From: Acinetobacter sp. NIPH 2100
Lineage (GTDB): Bacteria > Pseudomonadota > Gammaproteobacteria > Pseudomonadales > Moraxellaceae
DNA: 64,000 bases
Direction: 5' to 3'
Assembly: GCF_000369805.1 (NCBI RefSeq)
Contig: NZ_KB850224.1
Location: forward strand, 1,287,924 to 1,351,923
Shown: in pieces, positions 8,826-17,951 of the stretch
Layout of the letters: each line of letters starts with the position of its first letter
How positions within the stretch are numbered: the first letter of the stretch is position 1
Made by a program: the position numbers and the translations under genes
The notes under the pieces: model-generated
Told to the model about the DNA's origin: nothing
What the model saw: only the letters and a program-made list of their open reading frames with translations
Databases searched by the model: none

Positions 8826-9919
8826 ATTGGTTCCATCATGACCAAGCGGTAATAAGACAATGCCAGTAAAATGGCAGCTATTGTCGCCAGATAAATCATT
8901 TTTGGCATCACAATTGAGGTTGGCACACCCATCTGATTGAGTTGTACAAACATCTGTACGCCATTGGTTGAAGGAAAAATCCAAGCGAAGTATTGCATCC
9001 AGTGAGGCATGGCTTCATGTGGCCAGGCGGTGCCTGTCAGCAAAAATAGGGGCACTGAAGTGACCACAATCAAATGACCTACTCGTTCAGGCATATCGAC
9101 CAGAGAACCGACCAACATCCCTAAGCCGATCAAACAACTGACATAGATCGGCACGGCAAGTAACATGCCCCAGAAGTTGCCTCCATGAGGATATTCATAT
9201 AACCAAAAGGTAAAACCAAATAAATATAAGCAGCTTAAACAACCCGTAGTAAAAATTGCAGCAAATATCGCCCAAAATTCGACTGGTTTTGCAATCCATC
9301 CTTTTTCTCGGTAGCTGGCAATGAGCATCGCGAGTCCAAGCAGAATGGTTTGGTGAACGATTAAACTGGCGACTGCAGGGAAGATATAACTGCCGTAACC
9401 TGACATAGTATTAAACAAAGGAATTTGGTGGATCGACAGTTCAGGCTCAAAAGAGGATGCATTGCCGAACTTTTCTAAATGCTCTTTCAGGGTATATTCA
9501 ATAGAACCTGCTAAACCCACGCCAACTTCTTTGGTGCGAATGAAATAAGCAGTACTCAAATACAGGCCAATTCCGCCCATCTCTCCACGTTTTAAACTAT
9601 TGGTGAGATTTTCGGGAAGTAACAGAATGCCTTCAGCTTGTTGGTTCTGCACCATACGCTGTGCTTCCAAGAAGTTATCCGTCACAGTGGTAATTTTGAT
9701 ATGAGGACTATTAGACGCTTGGCTAATGATTTTAGAGCTTAGAATGCTTTGTTCTTCATCCACAATGACAATCGGAATATCTTCTGCGGTTTGTGCTTTA
9801 TAGGCGGTTGGATAGAAGAAGCTATAGACCAATGTTGCTGCAATCAGTGTGGTAAAAACCGAGTTGTTGGCAAATATGTTTTTAAAGGTCTGTAAGTAAT
9901 AAGCGAAAAATGACTTCAT
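8807..9919 (-). CDS. ABC-2 type exporter permease (second of pair)
   Basis: This protein of about 370 aa has the ABC2_membrane_3 layout: one N-terminal membrane helix, a large periplasmic domain of about 150 residues, then five or six C-terminal helices, as in E. coli YbhR and YhhJ. I chose the ATG at 9919, which forms an ATGA overlap with the upstream permease stop, over a TTG at 9925. It is the last gene of a minus-strand operon tolC-hlyD-permease-permease. The two permeases probably form a heterodimer that passes substrate to the adaptor and outer-membrane channel. No ATP-binding subunit is encoded nearby. Substrate is unknown. Confidence 0.88.
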   Translation of the reverse strand: MKSFFAYYLQTFKNIFANNSVFTTLIAATLVYSFFYPTAYKAQTAEDIPIVIVDEEQSILSSKIISQASNSPHIKITTVTDNFLEAQRMVQNQQAEGILLLPENLTNSLKRGEMGGIGLYLSTAYFIRTKEVGVGLAGSIEYTLKEHLEKFGNASSFEPELSIHQIPLFNTMSGYGSYIFPAVASLIVHQTILLGLAMLIASYREKGWIAKPVEFWAIFAAIFTTGCLSCLYLFGFTFWLYEYPHGGNFWGMLLAVPIYVSCLIGLGMLVGSLVDMPERVGHLIVVTSVPLFLLTGTAWPHEAMPHWMQYFAWIFPSTNGVQMFVQLNQMGVPTSIVMPKMIYLATIAAILLALSYYRLVMMEPIKKEAD

Positions 9920-11046
9920 GAACAAAGCTCCTGAGTATTTTTCTTTAACAGGCGCACGCTTAGTACAAAGAACAAGCAGGCAAAAATGATTAAAATGCCA
10001 AAAGGAATCATTGAAACATAGAGATCACTGCCAATAATCCACTGTTCAGTTTGTAGTTTGGCATAAGGGGTGTAAGGGATTAGCATTGACCAAAATTGAG
10101 TAAATGCAGGCGCATTATTCAAGGGAAGGGTGATACCTGAAAAACTTGGTGATGACCCACCATACAGTGCAATAAAACCGAAAGTCTTAGGTAGGTTTTG
10201 TGTGGCAAGAACAACGGTACTGCTGATTACTGCATAAGAAAAATATAATAGAAATTGCGCGAACAAAATCAACGTCAGCGAACCTGCGATAAAATAACCG
10301 CGAATATGGGCGAGCCAGAACATCCAACACCACGTCCATGCACAGAAAATAAAGACATAGAGTAGAATTTTGCCGAGTAAGCTGGAAATCACCTGCTTAG
10401 AACTGACCCATTCACCGACAGTCTTTCGTTTAAATTCCTGACCTATGGCAAAAGCCACACAGCAACAGAGCAATAAGTGTAAAACTGCTGGTACCATGAA
10501 GGGTTCCAGAAACAGTTCATAACTCATACTTGGGTTATACAAAGTTGAGATCTTGATGTGCGGTGTTGGCATATCCAAATAGGGGATGGTATTGGCCAAA
10601 TAACTCTGCCCCATATATTCAGCCATTCCATTCAAGGTGCTAATCAACATGGCGGAAGAAATGGTATTGCCGATACTAAAAAAAGACTGATTATAGGCAA
10701 TGCTAATCTGTGCATCTTGCGCTTTGACCAAGCGTTGCTCAGCACCTTCGGGGATCATCACAAAACCCCAAGCATCCGTTTTATTAATCAAGCGTTCAGC
10801 TTCATCTTGACTGGCAGTAATGGTTTTTACTTTTAAGGTATGATTGATGCTAAGCGCATGAATCACTTTACGACTCATCTCACTTTGATCTTGGTCAATC
10901 ACAACGATGGGTAAGTGTTCTGCTTTACCTGCAGAAAACATACTGCCAAAGAGCAAAATCACCAGCAAAGGGGCGATCACCGCCATAAACAGATCAACTT
11001 TATGACGTTTTAAATAGCGCAATTCCCGCAGCAAAACTGCAAACAT
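9916..11046 (-). CDS. ABC-2 type exporter permease (first of pair)
   Basis: This 376-aa permease has the same architecture as the next gene: N-terminal helix at about 20-38, an extracytoplasmic domain that opens with the LPIVVIDQDQSEMSRKV type of sequence typical of this family, then a cluster of helices from about residue 185 to the end. Its neighbour has the parallel sequence IPIVIVDEEQS at the same place, so the two are ancient duplicates. It begins 3 bp after the adaptor gene stop and overlaps the second permease by 4 bp, indicating translational coupling. No Walker motifs are present. Confidence 0.88.
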   Translation of the reverse strand: MFAVLLRELRYLKRHKVDLFMAVIAPLLVILLFGSMFSAGKAEHLPIVVIDQDQSEMSRKVIHALSINHTLKVKTITASQDEAERLINKTDAWGFVMIPEGAEQRLVKAQDAQISIAYNQSFFSIGNTISSAMLISTLNGMAEYMGQSYLANTIPYLDMPTPHIKISTLYNPSMSYELFLEPFMVPAVLHLLLCCCVAFAIGQEFKRKTVGEWVSSKQVISSLLGKILLYVFIFCAWTWCWMFWLAHIRGYFIAGSLTLILFAQFLLYFSYAVISSTVVLATQNLPKTFGFIALYGGSSPSFSGITLPLNNAPAFTQFWSMLIPYTPYAKLQTEQWIIGSDLYVSMIPFGILIIFACLFFVLSVRLLKKNTQELCS

Positions 11047-11049
11047 CGC

Positions 11050-12222
11050 TTATTTTGCCTCTTCAATTTTAAACAGTACGCTCATCCCGACTTTCAAATC
11101 TGGGATTGATTGCTCAGGGACTAAATGAAATTTAAAGCTGCGAATATCATAGCCACCTGTCTGGCGCGTAGTTTTAATCGTTGCAAAGTCACCTTCGGCA
11201 TCAATATTTTTTACTTTGAATGTTTCTTTACGATTGAGTGCAGGAATAAAACCTTCAATGGTTTTCATTTTATAAACAGTGCTATACATGTCTTCGCGGA
11301 CATTTAAGCTGACCCATAAATCATGGTCTTCAATAATGCTCACCACAGGCACGCCTGTTGCGACTAGTTCGGTTGGTTTGCCGTATGTTTTAGACACAGT
11401 CCCGTCTGTAGGTGAATACAGTTTGGTTTCTTCAGTTAATGCATTGGCTTCTTTGACTGCGGCTTGTGCCATGGCAACTTGTGCATCAGCAGTTGATTTT
11501 TGTTGCTCGGTACTGCCGCGTTTGGCACGTGCATATTGTTGATAGGTTGCTTCTGCTGTTTCTCGTGCAGAAGTTTGAGCAGCAAGCATTTCGTCACGAC
11601 GTTGACGTGAAATTACGCCTTGTTGATAAAGCGTTTCACCACGTTTATAAGTGGTTGCTGCCAATTCTGCTTGGGTTTTCATTGCTTGCCAGTTGGCATA
11701 TAAGGTCTCAATATTTTCTTGTTGAGCACCACGATACACAGTCGAATGGAAGGCAGTCGCACTTTGTAGGGCCGCTTGAGCCTGTTCTTTTTTCGCCTCG
11801 AGTTCAGGACTGACAAAACGAACCAGCGCCTGACCTTTCTTGATGCTCTGTCCTTCAGATACATAAAACTCTTCAATACGACTTGGTACTTTGGTGCTGA
11901 TATGCACCGTTTCTGACTCAACTCGACCTTGTAATTCAATGGCTTGCGGCTGATAAGCTTTCCATAAACCAAAGGCAATCAAACCTAACAGCAAGATCAG
12001 AATGATTAAACCAATGATTTTTGCCTTTCCTTTTTTAGGTGGCTCATTGGGGGGAGGAGGTGGTTGCTGTGTATTTGAAGTGCTTGCCTCTGATTTCGAT
12101 TCATTAAGAATTTGTGTAGATGCCATTTGCTCTTTAGACGATTCAGAAGCTGGTGATTCAGCTGTGTTAACCACTTGATCTTTATCGCGTTCTGAATTGG
12201 ATGATGATTGGTCTTGGCTCAT
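11050..12222 (-). CDS. HlyD-family membrane fusion (adaptor) protein
   Basis: This protein of about 390 aa bridges an inner-membrane exporter and a TolC channel. It has an unusually long hydrophilic N-terminal extension rich in Ser, Gln and Glu with a Pro run (residues 1-70), then a single membrane helix at about 71-92, a biotinyl-lipoyl half-motif (VESETVHISTKVPSRIEEFYV), a long alpha-hairpin of Gln/Ala-rich heptads, and the second lipoyl half (ETKLYSPTDGTVSKTY). The ATG at 12222 has GGAG six bases upstream and is preferred over a TTG at 12234. The gene lies between the TolC gene and the permeases. Confidence 0.9.
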   Translation of the reverse strand: MSQDQSSSNSERDKDQVVNTAESPASESSKEQMASTQILNESKSEASTSNTQQPPPPPNEPPKKGKAKIIGLIILILLLGLIAFGLWKAYQPQAIELQGRVESETVHISTKVPSRIEEFYVSEGQSIKKGQALVRFVSPELEAKKEQAQAALQSATAFHSTVYRGAQQENIETLYANWQAMKTQAELAATTYKRGETLYQQGVISRQRRDEMLAAQTSARETAEATYQQYARAKRGSTEQQKSTADAQVAMAQAAVKEANALTEETKLYSPTDGTVSKTYGKPTELVATGVPVVSIIEDHDLWVSLNVREDMYSTVYKMKTIEGFIPALNRKETFKVKNIDAEGDFATIKTTRQTGGYDIRSFKFHLVPEQSIPDLKVGMSVLFKIEEAK

Positions 12223-12234
12223 AAAATTCTCCAA

Positions 12235-13731
12235 TTAACGGATATAGTCAGTACGTGGTTGATTAACATAAAGCTTGAACTCATCAATCGAGCCATAGCT
12301 TTGCAATAAAGTCGCTAAAGATAAAATGTATTTATATGAATTAATGGCCATTTCACTTCTTAACGCGCTGAGGGCATTTTGTGCATCAATGACTTGTGTG
12401 GCTGTGCCCATGCCTTCTTTAAATGAAAGCTGTTGAATACGTAAGTTCTCTTGTGCGGCTTTGGTATTCTGAGTAAGTAGTTGATGACTGGTTTGCGATG
12501 AATTTAATTCGCTATAGGATTTGTACAGTACATTTTCAACTTCTTGCTTAGTGCGTTCAGTCATGAGTTCGGCTGCATACTTTTTAAGTTCGGCCGCACG
12601 TATGTTTTTGTTGTTATCAATGCCCGAGAATAAATTGTATTTGGCCATCACACCGACAATCCAATTCTCTTTGCTGTCCAATCCATATTCACCAAATGCA
12701 AAAACACTGGGCTTCTTGGCGGATTGTTGAACTTTGACATTTTCATTGGCCAGTTGGGTATCCATTTGCAGCTTTTTAATCAAACTGGAGTTTTGATCGT
12801 AGTTTGCAAGGAGTTTATCCAAAGAATGATTTTGGGCATTATTCACAAACAGTGGAGTAGTGAGATTTAAACTTTCTCGTGTTTTTAATAAATTTTGCAG
12901 GCTAAACTGACTGGCTTGCAAATTGGATTGAGCATTTTGATAGGTGCGTTCTGCATTATTGCGTGCCACCTCAAATTGCATACGTTGGCCTTTGTTAATA
13001 AAGCCTTGTTTTTCTAATTTAAGTGCATTGTTATAGTGTTCTTGCATCGCATTTAAATTAAACAGGCTGGCATTGAGTAACTGTTGTTGTAATTGCACAT
13101 TAAAATACGATTGAATCATTTCAAAACGTTGTGAATCTTGTTGCTGTTTTTCACTAATGTTTGAGCGTTGCGCCTGAATCGTAGCAATCTGTTTGGCACT
13201 GTTAATCTTACCGCCGGTATAAAGTGGCATAACCATTGAAATTGAAGTTCGAACATCATGGTCTTTTACCGTGACATCTAGATTGTTGGGGACTTGATTT
13301 AAGCCTTCTTGTACAGTCTGATCAAAACCTTGGCTAACTTGATCAATCACTTCTGGAGGTAGCACATTTCCCCATTGTGACAATTTGTCATCAAAACCTC
13401 GCGTGAGGGAGTTTTCAAGCCGACGTTTACTTGATTCTAAAGGCACACTGGTTTCGCTATGAAATGAGTAGGCACGCGCATTTAAGTCGATACGCGGTAA
13501 ACCCAGATGTTTGACGGCTTCCATTTCGAGTTGCGAAGCTTGTTGTAGTGCTTGCTGTGCTTGTGTGCCATATGCATTTTCTACAACATATTGTTCAGCT
13601 TCGGTATAACTAAAGCTTTGCGCAAATAAAGAAGTTGAAAATAGAGCACAGCTGATCAAGCTTATACTTAAGCTTAACTGTTTGGGAAACCGTTTGACCT
13701 TAAAACTCGGTCGATCATGTCGTTTCAACAT
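12235..13731 (-). CDS. TolC-family outer membrane efflux channel
   Basis: This protein of about 498 aa belongs to the outer membrane efflux protein family. A signal peptide (KQLSLSISLISCALFSTSLFA) precedes the mature start. Two halves follow, each rich in Gln, Asn and Leu with long coiled-coil helices, as expected for the periplasmic tunnel; no lipobox is seen. It is the first gene of the exporter operon and its stop abuts the adaptor gene. I prefer the ATG at 13731; an in-frame TTG at 13746 would add five residues. The roughly 350-bp gap upstream, shared with serC, must contain its promoter. Confidence 0.88.
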   Translation of the reverse strand: MLKRHDRPSFKVKRFPKQLSLSISLISCALFSTSLFAQSFSYTEAEQYVVENAYGTQAQQALQQASQLEMEAVKHLGLPRIDLNARAYSFHSETSVPLESSKRRLENSLTRGFDDKLSQWGNVLPPEVIDQVSQGFDQTVQEGLNQVPNNLDVTVKDHDVRTSISMVMPLYTGGKINSAKQIATIQAQRSNISEKQQQDSQRFEMIQSYFNVQLQQQLLNASLFNLNAMQEHYNNALKLEKQGFINKGQRMQFEVARNNAERTYQNAQSNLQASQFSLQNLLKTRESLNLTTPLFVNNAQNHSLDKLLANYDQNSSLIKKLQMDTQLANENVKVQQSAKKPSVFAFGEYGLDSKENWIVGVMAKYNLFSGIDNNKNIRAAELKKYAAELMTERTKQEVENVLYKSYSELNSSQTSHQLLTQNTKAAQENLRIQQLSFKEGMGTATQVIDAQNALSALRSEMAINSYKYILSLATLLQSYGSIDEFKLYVNQPRTDYIR

Positions 13732-14078
13732 TAGGGTAGGTCGCAATTTAATAATATCCTGAGTTAGTCTAAATTCTTTTTATAAAATTAAAATAATATG
13801 TTTTTAATTAAATAGTTATATCACCTGATTTGGTGTAGTGAATTTGTAAAAAGTAGAGTTTTTAATCTAATTAAAATGGGCGAAATGATGGTTTTTGAGC
13901 GAATAAATATGAGTGGGTAATTCAACTTAAAATCAATGTAATGACAAAGACATGATTGAAAAATTAGTCCTATTTTCTCAATCAAATTGAAATATTTACT
14001 GGATAAGCTGCTGCAAGCTTCGCCAATCTATGGTTAAATTCCCATTCCAATTTGTTCCACTTTAACAAGGGAAAACTC
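13732..14078. other. Divergent intergenic region between exporter operon and serC
   Basis: This AT-rich region of about 347 bp separates two divergent units and must hold both promoters. I find no gene and no convincing -35/-10 pair. An imperfect 16-bp palindrome AAGCTGCTGCAAGCTT lies about 60 bp before serC. A serC ribosome-binding site AAGGGA is present at about 14068. Confidence 0.45.
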
Positions 14079-15158
14079 ATGCGTGCTTATAATTTCTGCG
14101 CTGGTCCTGCTGCATTACCTACGGCTGTTTTAGAAAAAGCTCAACAAGAATTGTTGGATTGGCAAGGTAAGGGTCTGTCGATCATGGAAATGAGTCATCG
14201 CAGCAATGATTATGTTGCTGTGGCAGAAAAGGCTGAAGCTGATTTACGTAAGCTCATGAATATTCCTGAGAACTATAAAGTCTTGTTTTTACAAGGTGGT
14301 GCATCCTTGCAATTCTCAGCGATTCCACTCAACTTGCTGGGTAAAAATAACAAGGCAGATTATATCCATACGGGTATTTGGTCTGAGAAAGCACTAAAAG
14401 AAGCAAAACGCTACGGTGATATTAATATCGTTGAAGCGGGTACTTTAATTGATGGCAAACATGCGATTACTGAACAAAGCAGCTGGAATCTTTCAGCTGA
14501 TGCTGCCTATGTGCATTATGCAGATAATGAAACGATTGGTGGCTTACAATTCGCAGGGATTCCAGAAGTAAACGCACCATTGGTCTGCGATTATTCATCT
14601 AGTATTTTGTCTGCACCTTTAGATGTGAGCAAGTTTGGTCTGATTTATGCGGGTGCGCAAAAGAATATTGGTCCAGCAGGCTTAACTATTGTCATTATTC
14701 GTGATGATTTGTTAGACCAAGCAAAACCTGAAATTCCGAGCATCTTAAAATATGCTGATCAAGCCAAGAATGGTTCAATGGTGAATACGCCTGCAACCTA
14801 TGCTTGGTATTTGTCTGGTTTGGTGTTTGAGTGGTTGCTTGAGCAGGGTGGGGTAGATGCAATCTACAAAATGAACCAAGAGAAGGCGAAACTTCTTTAT
14901 GGTTATATTGATTCAAGCGACTTTTATAACAACCCAATTGCTGTTCCAAATCGTTCAATGATGAATGTACCGTTTACACTTGCAGATGAAGCACTTGAAA
15001 AGACCTTCTTAAAAGAAGCAGAACAAAACCATTTGTTAAATTTAGCGGGTCACCGTTCTGTAGGCGGTATGCGTGCAAGTATTTACAATGCCGTTCCTTT
15101 AGCGGGTGTGCAAGCGCTGGTTGACTTTATGGATGAGTTTGCAAAACGTCATGGTTAA
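14079..15158 (+). CDS. serC: Phosphoserine aminotransferase
   Basis: This 359-aa PLP enzyme converts 3-phosphohydroxypyruvate to phosphoserine in serine synthesis and also serves pyridoxine synthesis. The start MRAYNFCAGPAALP is typical of the family. The PLP-binding Lys lies in YAGAQKNIGPAG, and the C-terminal HRSVGGMRAS supplies phosphate-binding residues. The ATG at 14079 has AAGGGA just upstream and is preferred over an in-frame TTG at 14052. The gene is monocistronic, closed by a strong terminator. Confidence 0.97.
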   Translation: MRAYNFCAGPAALPTAVLEKAQQELLDWQGKGLSIMEMSHRSNDYVAVAEKAEADLRKLMNIPENYKVLFLQGGASLQFSAIPLNLLGKNNKADYIHTGIWSEKALKEAKRYGDINIVEAGTLIDGKHAITEQSSWNLSADAAYVHYADNETIGGLQFAGIPEVNAPLVCDYSSSILSAPLDVSKFGLIYAGAQKNIGPAGLTIVIIRDDLLDQAKPEIPSILKYADQAKNGSMVNTPATYAWYLSGLVFEWLLEQGGVDAIYKMNQEKAKLLYGYIDSSDFYNNPIAVPNRSMMNVPFTLADEALEKTFLKEAEQNHLLNLAGHRSVGGMRASIYNAVPLAGVQALVDFMDEFAKRHG

Positions 15159-15171
15159 GCATAGTTAAAAT

Positions 15172-15201
15172 AAAAGCCCTCAACATTGAGGGCTTTTATT
15201 T
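15172..15201 (+). terminator. Intrinsic terminator after serC
   Basis: A 12-bp perfect stem AAAAGCCCTCAA / TTGAGGGCTTTT with a 2-nt gap is followed by ATTTG. The symmetry allows it to act also on the minus-strand unit that ends at 15226. Confidence 0.9.
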
Positions 15202-15225
15202 GTGAATAGGGTAGTGGTCAAAAAT

Positions 15226-15369
15226 TTAAAAAAAGCCAATTTGATGAAACATGAGTGCTGCTAAAAACATACCAAGTAAAAAAAAGCAAAAAGCACCAAC
15301 ATCAAGTTTAAGACCTTGATCACTCGAGTGAATCAGACTGGTGGTCGTTTGTTCTGGTATAATTTTCAT
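15226..15369 (-). CDS. Very small single-pass membrane protein
   Basis: I do not recognise this short ORF. From the ATG at 15369 it encodes 47 aa: a polar N-terminus of about 27 residues, then one strongly hydrophobic segment (VGAFCFFLLGMFLAALMF) and a short tail. An alternative GTG at 15408 overlaps the stop of the upstream gene in a GTGA arrangement, which would give a 60-aa protein that is translationally coupled. It ends just before the serC terminator. The composition looks like a real membrane protein rather than a shadow frame. Confidence 0.5.
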   Translation of the reverse strand: MKIIPEQTTTSLIHSSDQGLKLDVGAFCFFLLGMFLAALMFHQIGFF

Positions 15370-15404
15370 TAGAACGCCTAAAATGCCATTTATGTGATTT
15401 TTTG

Positions 15405-16343
15405 TCACTTATGTGCAGTTTTAGCATAAATATTCGCCTGAATCCATAGGTTACCGCGAATATATTGGCCAATGTTAAAGTTTTTATACAATTCATTCTT
15501 GGTTGCAATACGAATCAGGATTGCAGGTAAATCATCTTCTAATACCAGTGTCACATCATAAAGGGTATATTCTTCCTGCATAAACTGCATTGAAGTTTTG
15601 CCTACGATATTACCTTGAAACCAAGCTTCGTCTTCTTGACCTAATGTTTCACCAAATAAATAGGCCACCATTTTAGAAAAGTCGACAGTGACAGGTTCTT
15701 GATCTTCTGGCGTTTTTGGTTGCCAGTCATTAATCAATTCTTGTAAATTATCTGGAGCAATTCCATTATGTTCGGACAAAATCGCATTTAATGCGCGGTG
15801 ATGTTTAATTGAAACAGGGTCATCAACGATGATTTTCTCATCTGCTGAAACCGTCTCTAATTCATATGCCCAAGCATTAAATTGAACTTGATAGGTTTGA
15901 TTTTTGTCATATTGACAGCTATTTACACTGAATAAATTATCGAAGGCATAAATAATGGTATTTTTATTTAAGTTCAGACGTAATACTGCTTGAGTTGAAG
16001 AATCACAGGTAATAATTCGCTCGATTTGTGCATCATATTTATATGGGCTATCAAAACTTGGAAATGCTGTTTTTAATGCACGTGGTTTTTGATCTTCAAC
16101 CGCAATAATTTGATTGATCGAAACAGCTTCACCACTCGGACCTTGAATCAGCCAAAAGGATTGATCCATTTCATGTTCATCTTGGCAGAGGCCCATCGGC
16201 ATTACAGGAGCATCAAGCGCCAATCCTAACCATTTGGGAACATCCGTTTCGGGAGTATCTGTCAATAAGTTCCAATGCTCGACATGATTACCGAAATTTT
16301 GATCTTGAATTTTAATGATTTCTGGACTGTTTTGATTTTTCAT
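15405..16343 (-). CDS. Uncharacterised soluble protein
   Basis: I cannot assign this protein of about 312 aa. It lacks a signal peptide and membrane segments, is acidic, and is rich in aromatic and Asn/Gln residues. It looks like a cytoplasmic protein probably conserved only among close relatives. I chose the ATG at 16343 (MKNQNSPEIIK); a TTG at 16406 would add 21 residues with no supporting ribosome-binding site. Its stop codon overlaps the possible GTG start of the small membrane ORF downstream. Confidence 0.75.
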   Translation of the reverse strand: MKNQNSPEIIKIQDQNFGNHVEHWNLLTDTPETDVPKWLGLALDAPVMPMGLCQDEHEMDQSFWLIQGPSGEAVSINQIIAVEDQKPRALKTAFPSFDSPYKYDAQIERIITCDSSTQAVLRLNLNKNTIIYAFDNLFSVNSCQYDKNQTYQVQFNAWAYELETVSADEKIIVDDPVSIKHHRALNAILSEHNGIAPDNLQELINDWQPKTPEDQEPVTVDFSKMVAYLFGETLGQEDEAWFQGNIVGKTSMQFMQEEYTLYDVTLVLEDDLPAILIRIATKNELYKNFNIGQYIRGNLWIQANIYAKTAHK

Positions 16344-16576
16344 AAAGCGTAATGCTAAAAAGGTTGAACTTACTCTATTAAATCGAGGGTAACTGTCATA
16401 TTTCAAGTCTGAATCTGTAATTCTCTACAATTAATTTAGTTTTTAGTTCGAAATATCAATATGCTGCCCCAAGCGTGCTGAACTGAAACTGTCAATGCGA
16501 ATAGTTGGATGATGTTCACTCTACTTTTCCAGTAATCTGTTACACTATATTTTTACTTTCATGAGCTTTTGCCAAC

Positions 16577-17047
16577 GTGCTGCCATTTAAATTGTGGGTA
16601 GATGCTGATGCTTTGCCTAAAATTTTACGTGAAGTTATTCTACGCGCATCTGATCGTTATCAACTTGAAGTTATTTTTGTTGCCAATCAAAATGTGGGTA
16701 TTACGCCGTCACTGCGGATTAAATCAATTCAGGTGATGAGTGGTGCAGATAAGGCCGACCAAGAAATTGTAGATCGAATGCAAGAAAATGACATTGTCAT
16801 TACACAAGATATACCGCTTGCAGCACAAGTGATTGAAAAGGGTGGCATTGCGATTCATCCACGTGGCGAGATTTATACCACTGCAAATGTGAAAGCACGT
16901 CTGCATTTGCGCGACTTCATGGATACTTTACGGGGTGCAGGTGTACAAACAGGTGGGCCTCCTCCAATCTCTGAGCGAGATAAGCGAGAGTTTTCAAGTT
17001 CACTGGATCAGACCATTTTAAAACAGAAACGTAAAACAGCTTCTTGA
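16577..17047 (+). CDS. yaiI: YaiI/YqxD family protein (UPF0178)
   Basis: This 156-aa protein starts at GTG and reads [20 protein letters not shown], the signature N-terminus of the family; [18 protein letters not shown] and HPRGEIYT follow. The fold is PIN-like with conserved Asp residues, and a nuclease role has been suggested, but no activity is established. The nearest upstream ATG (16561) is out of frame, so GTG is the likely start. The next gene begins 7 bp after the stop, so the two are probably co-transcribed. Confidence 0.9.
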   Translation: MLPFKLWVDADALPKILREVILRASDRYQLEVIFVANQNVGITPSLRIKSIQVMSGADKADQEIVDRMQENDIVITQDIPLAAQVIEKGGIAIHPRGEIYTTANVKARLHLRDFMDTLRGAGVQTGGPPPISERDKREFSSSLDQTILKQKRKTAS

Positions 17048-17054
17048 GTTGAAT

Positions 17055-17948
17055 ATGCCATCACGTATTAACTTAATATTCACTTATGGATTATTGGTAT
17101 TCATTTGGGCAACCACGCCTTTAGCCATTGTGTGGAGTGTTTCTGATTTACATCCCATGTGGGCATTGTTGATTCGTTTTTTTATTGCCTTGCCTTTAGC
17201 TGCAACAGTTTTATTGCTGTTAAAAGTAAAATTCCCAACACATAAAATTGCACTATTAAGCTATGCTGCGGGCTCATTAAGTCTGATCGGTTCGCAAATC
17301 TTTACCTATGCGGCAACGGCTTATCTCAGTTCGGGATTGATTGCGTTGATGTTTGGTTTGGCACCCATTATGGCAGGCTTGATTGGTCGATTTGGCTTCC
17401 AGCAAAAATTAGCGGGCTTACAGTGGTTTGGCATGGCGACATCCATTGTCGGATTAGCGATGATCTGTCTCAGTGGCAGTCAGAAACATGTGCAACCGCT
17501 GGGTATTGTTTTAATGCTGATCAGTGTTTTTTCATACTCACTCTCAATCTTTCTGGTGAAAAAGATTAATGCAGATCTACCTGTAATGGCACAAGCGACA
17601 GGTTCAATCCTCGTTTCTACCATATTGGCAAGTCTATTATTGCCGTGGATTTGGCAATATGCACCGACTCATATGCCCTCTGCTAAATCGTTATTGGCAT
17701 TGACCTATACCATTGTGATGGCATCTCTGATTGCGATGTTTTGTTACTTTAAACTGGTGCAAAATCTTCAAGCTACAACCTTGTCATTAACCACAGTAAT
17801 GACACCTATGCTGGCAATCTTGATTGGGGCATACCTGAACCACGAGCAATTGTCAGTTCAGGTATTTGTTGGGGCAAGCATTATTCTCTTTGGTTTATTT
17901 CTCTATTTCTTTAGAGACTTACGTGCATATCGTCGATTAAAAGTATAA
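17055..17948 (+). CDS. DMT-superfamily (EamA) transporter
   Basis: This protein of about 297 aa has ten evenly spaced hydrophobic segments in two repeated halves, each an EamA domain. Typical features are the N-terminal FIWATTPLAIVWSV, the glycine-rich GLIALMFGLAPIMAGLIG and the C-terminal LTTVMTPMLAILIGAYL. Such proteins export or import small metabolites; the substrate is not predictable here. ATG at 17055 is chosen; a TTG at 17049 is also in frame. It follows yaiI by 7 bp and converges on the next gene with only 3 bp between stops. Confidence 0.88.
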   Translation: MPSRINLIFTYGLLVFIWATTPLAIVWSVSDLHPMWALLIRFFIALPLAATVLLLLKVKFPTHKIALLSYAAGSLSLIGSQIFTYAATAYLSSGLIALMFGLAPIMAGLIGRFGFQQKLAGLQWFGMATSIVGLAMICLSGSQKHVQPLGIVLMLISVFSYSLSIFLVKKINADLPVMAQATGSILVSTILASLLLPWIWQYAPTHMPSAKSLLALTYTIVMASLIAMFCYFKLVQNLQATTLSLTTVMTPMLAILIGAYLNHEQLSVQVFVGASIILFGLFLYFFRDLRAYRRLKV

Positions 17949-17951
17949 GAC

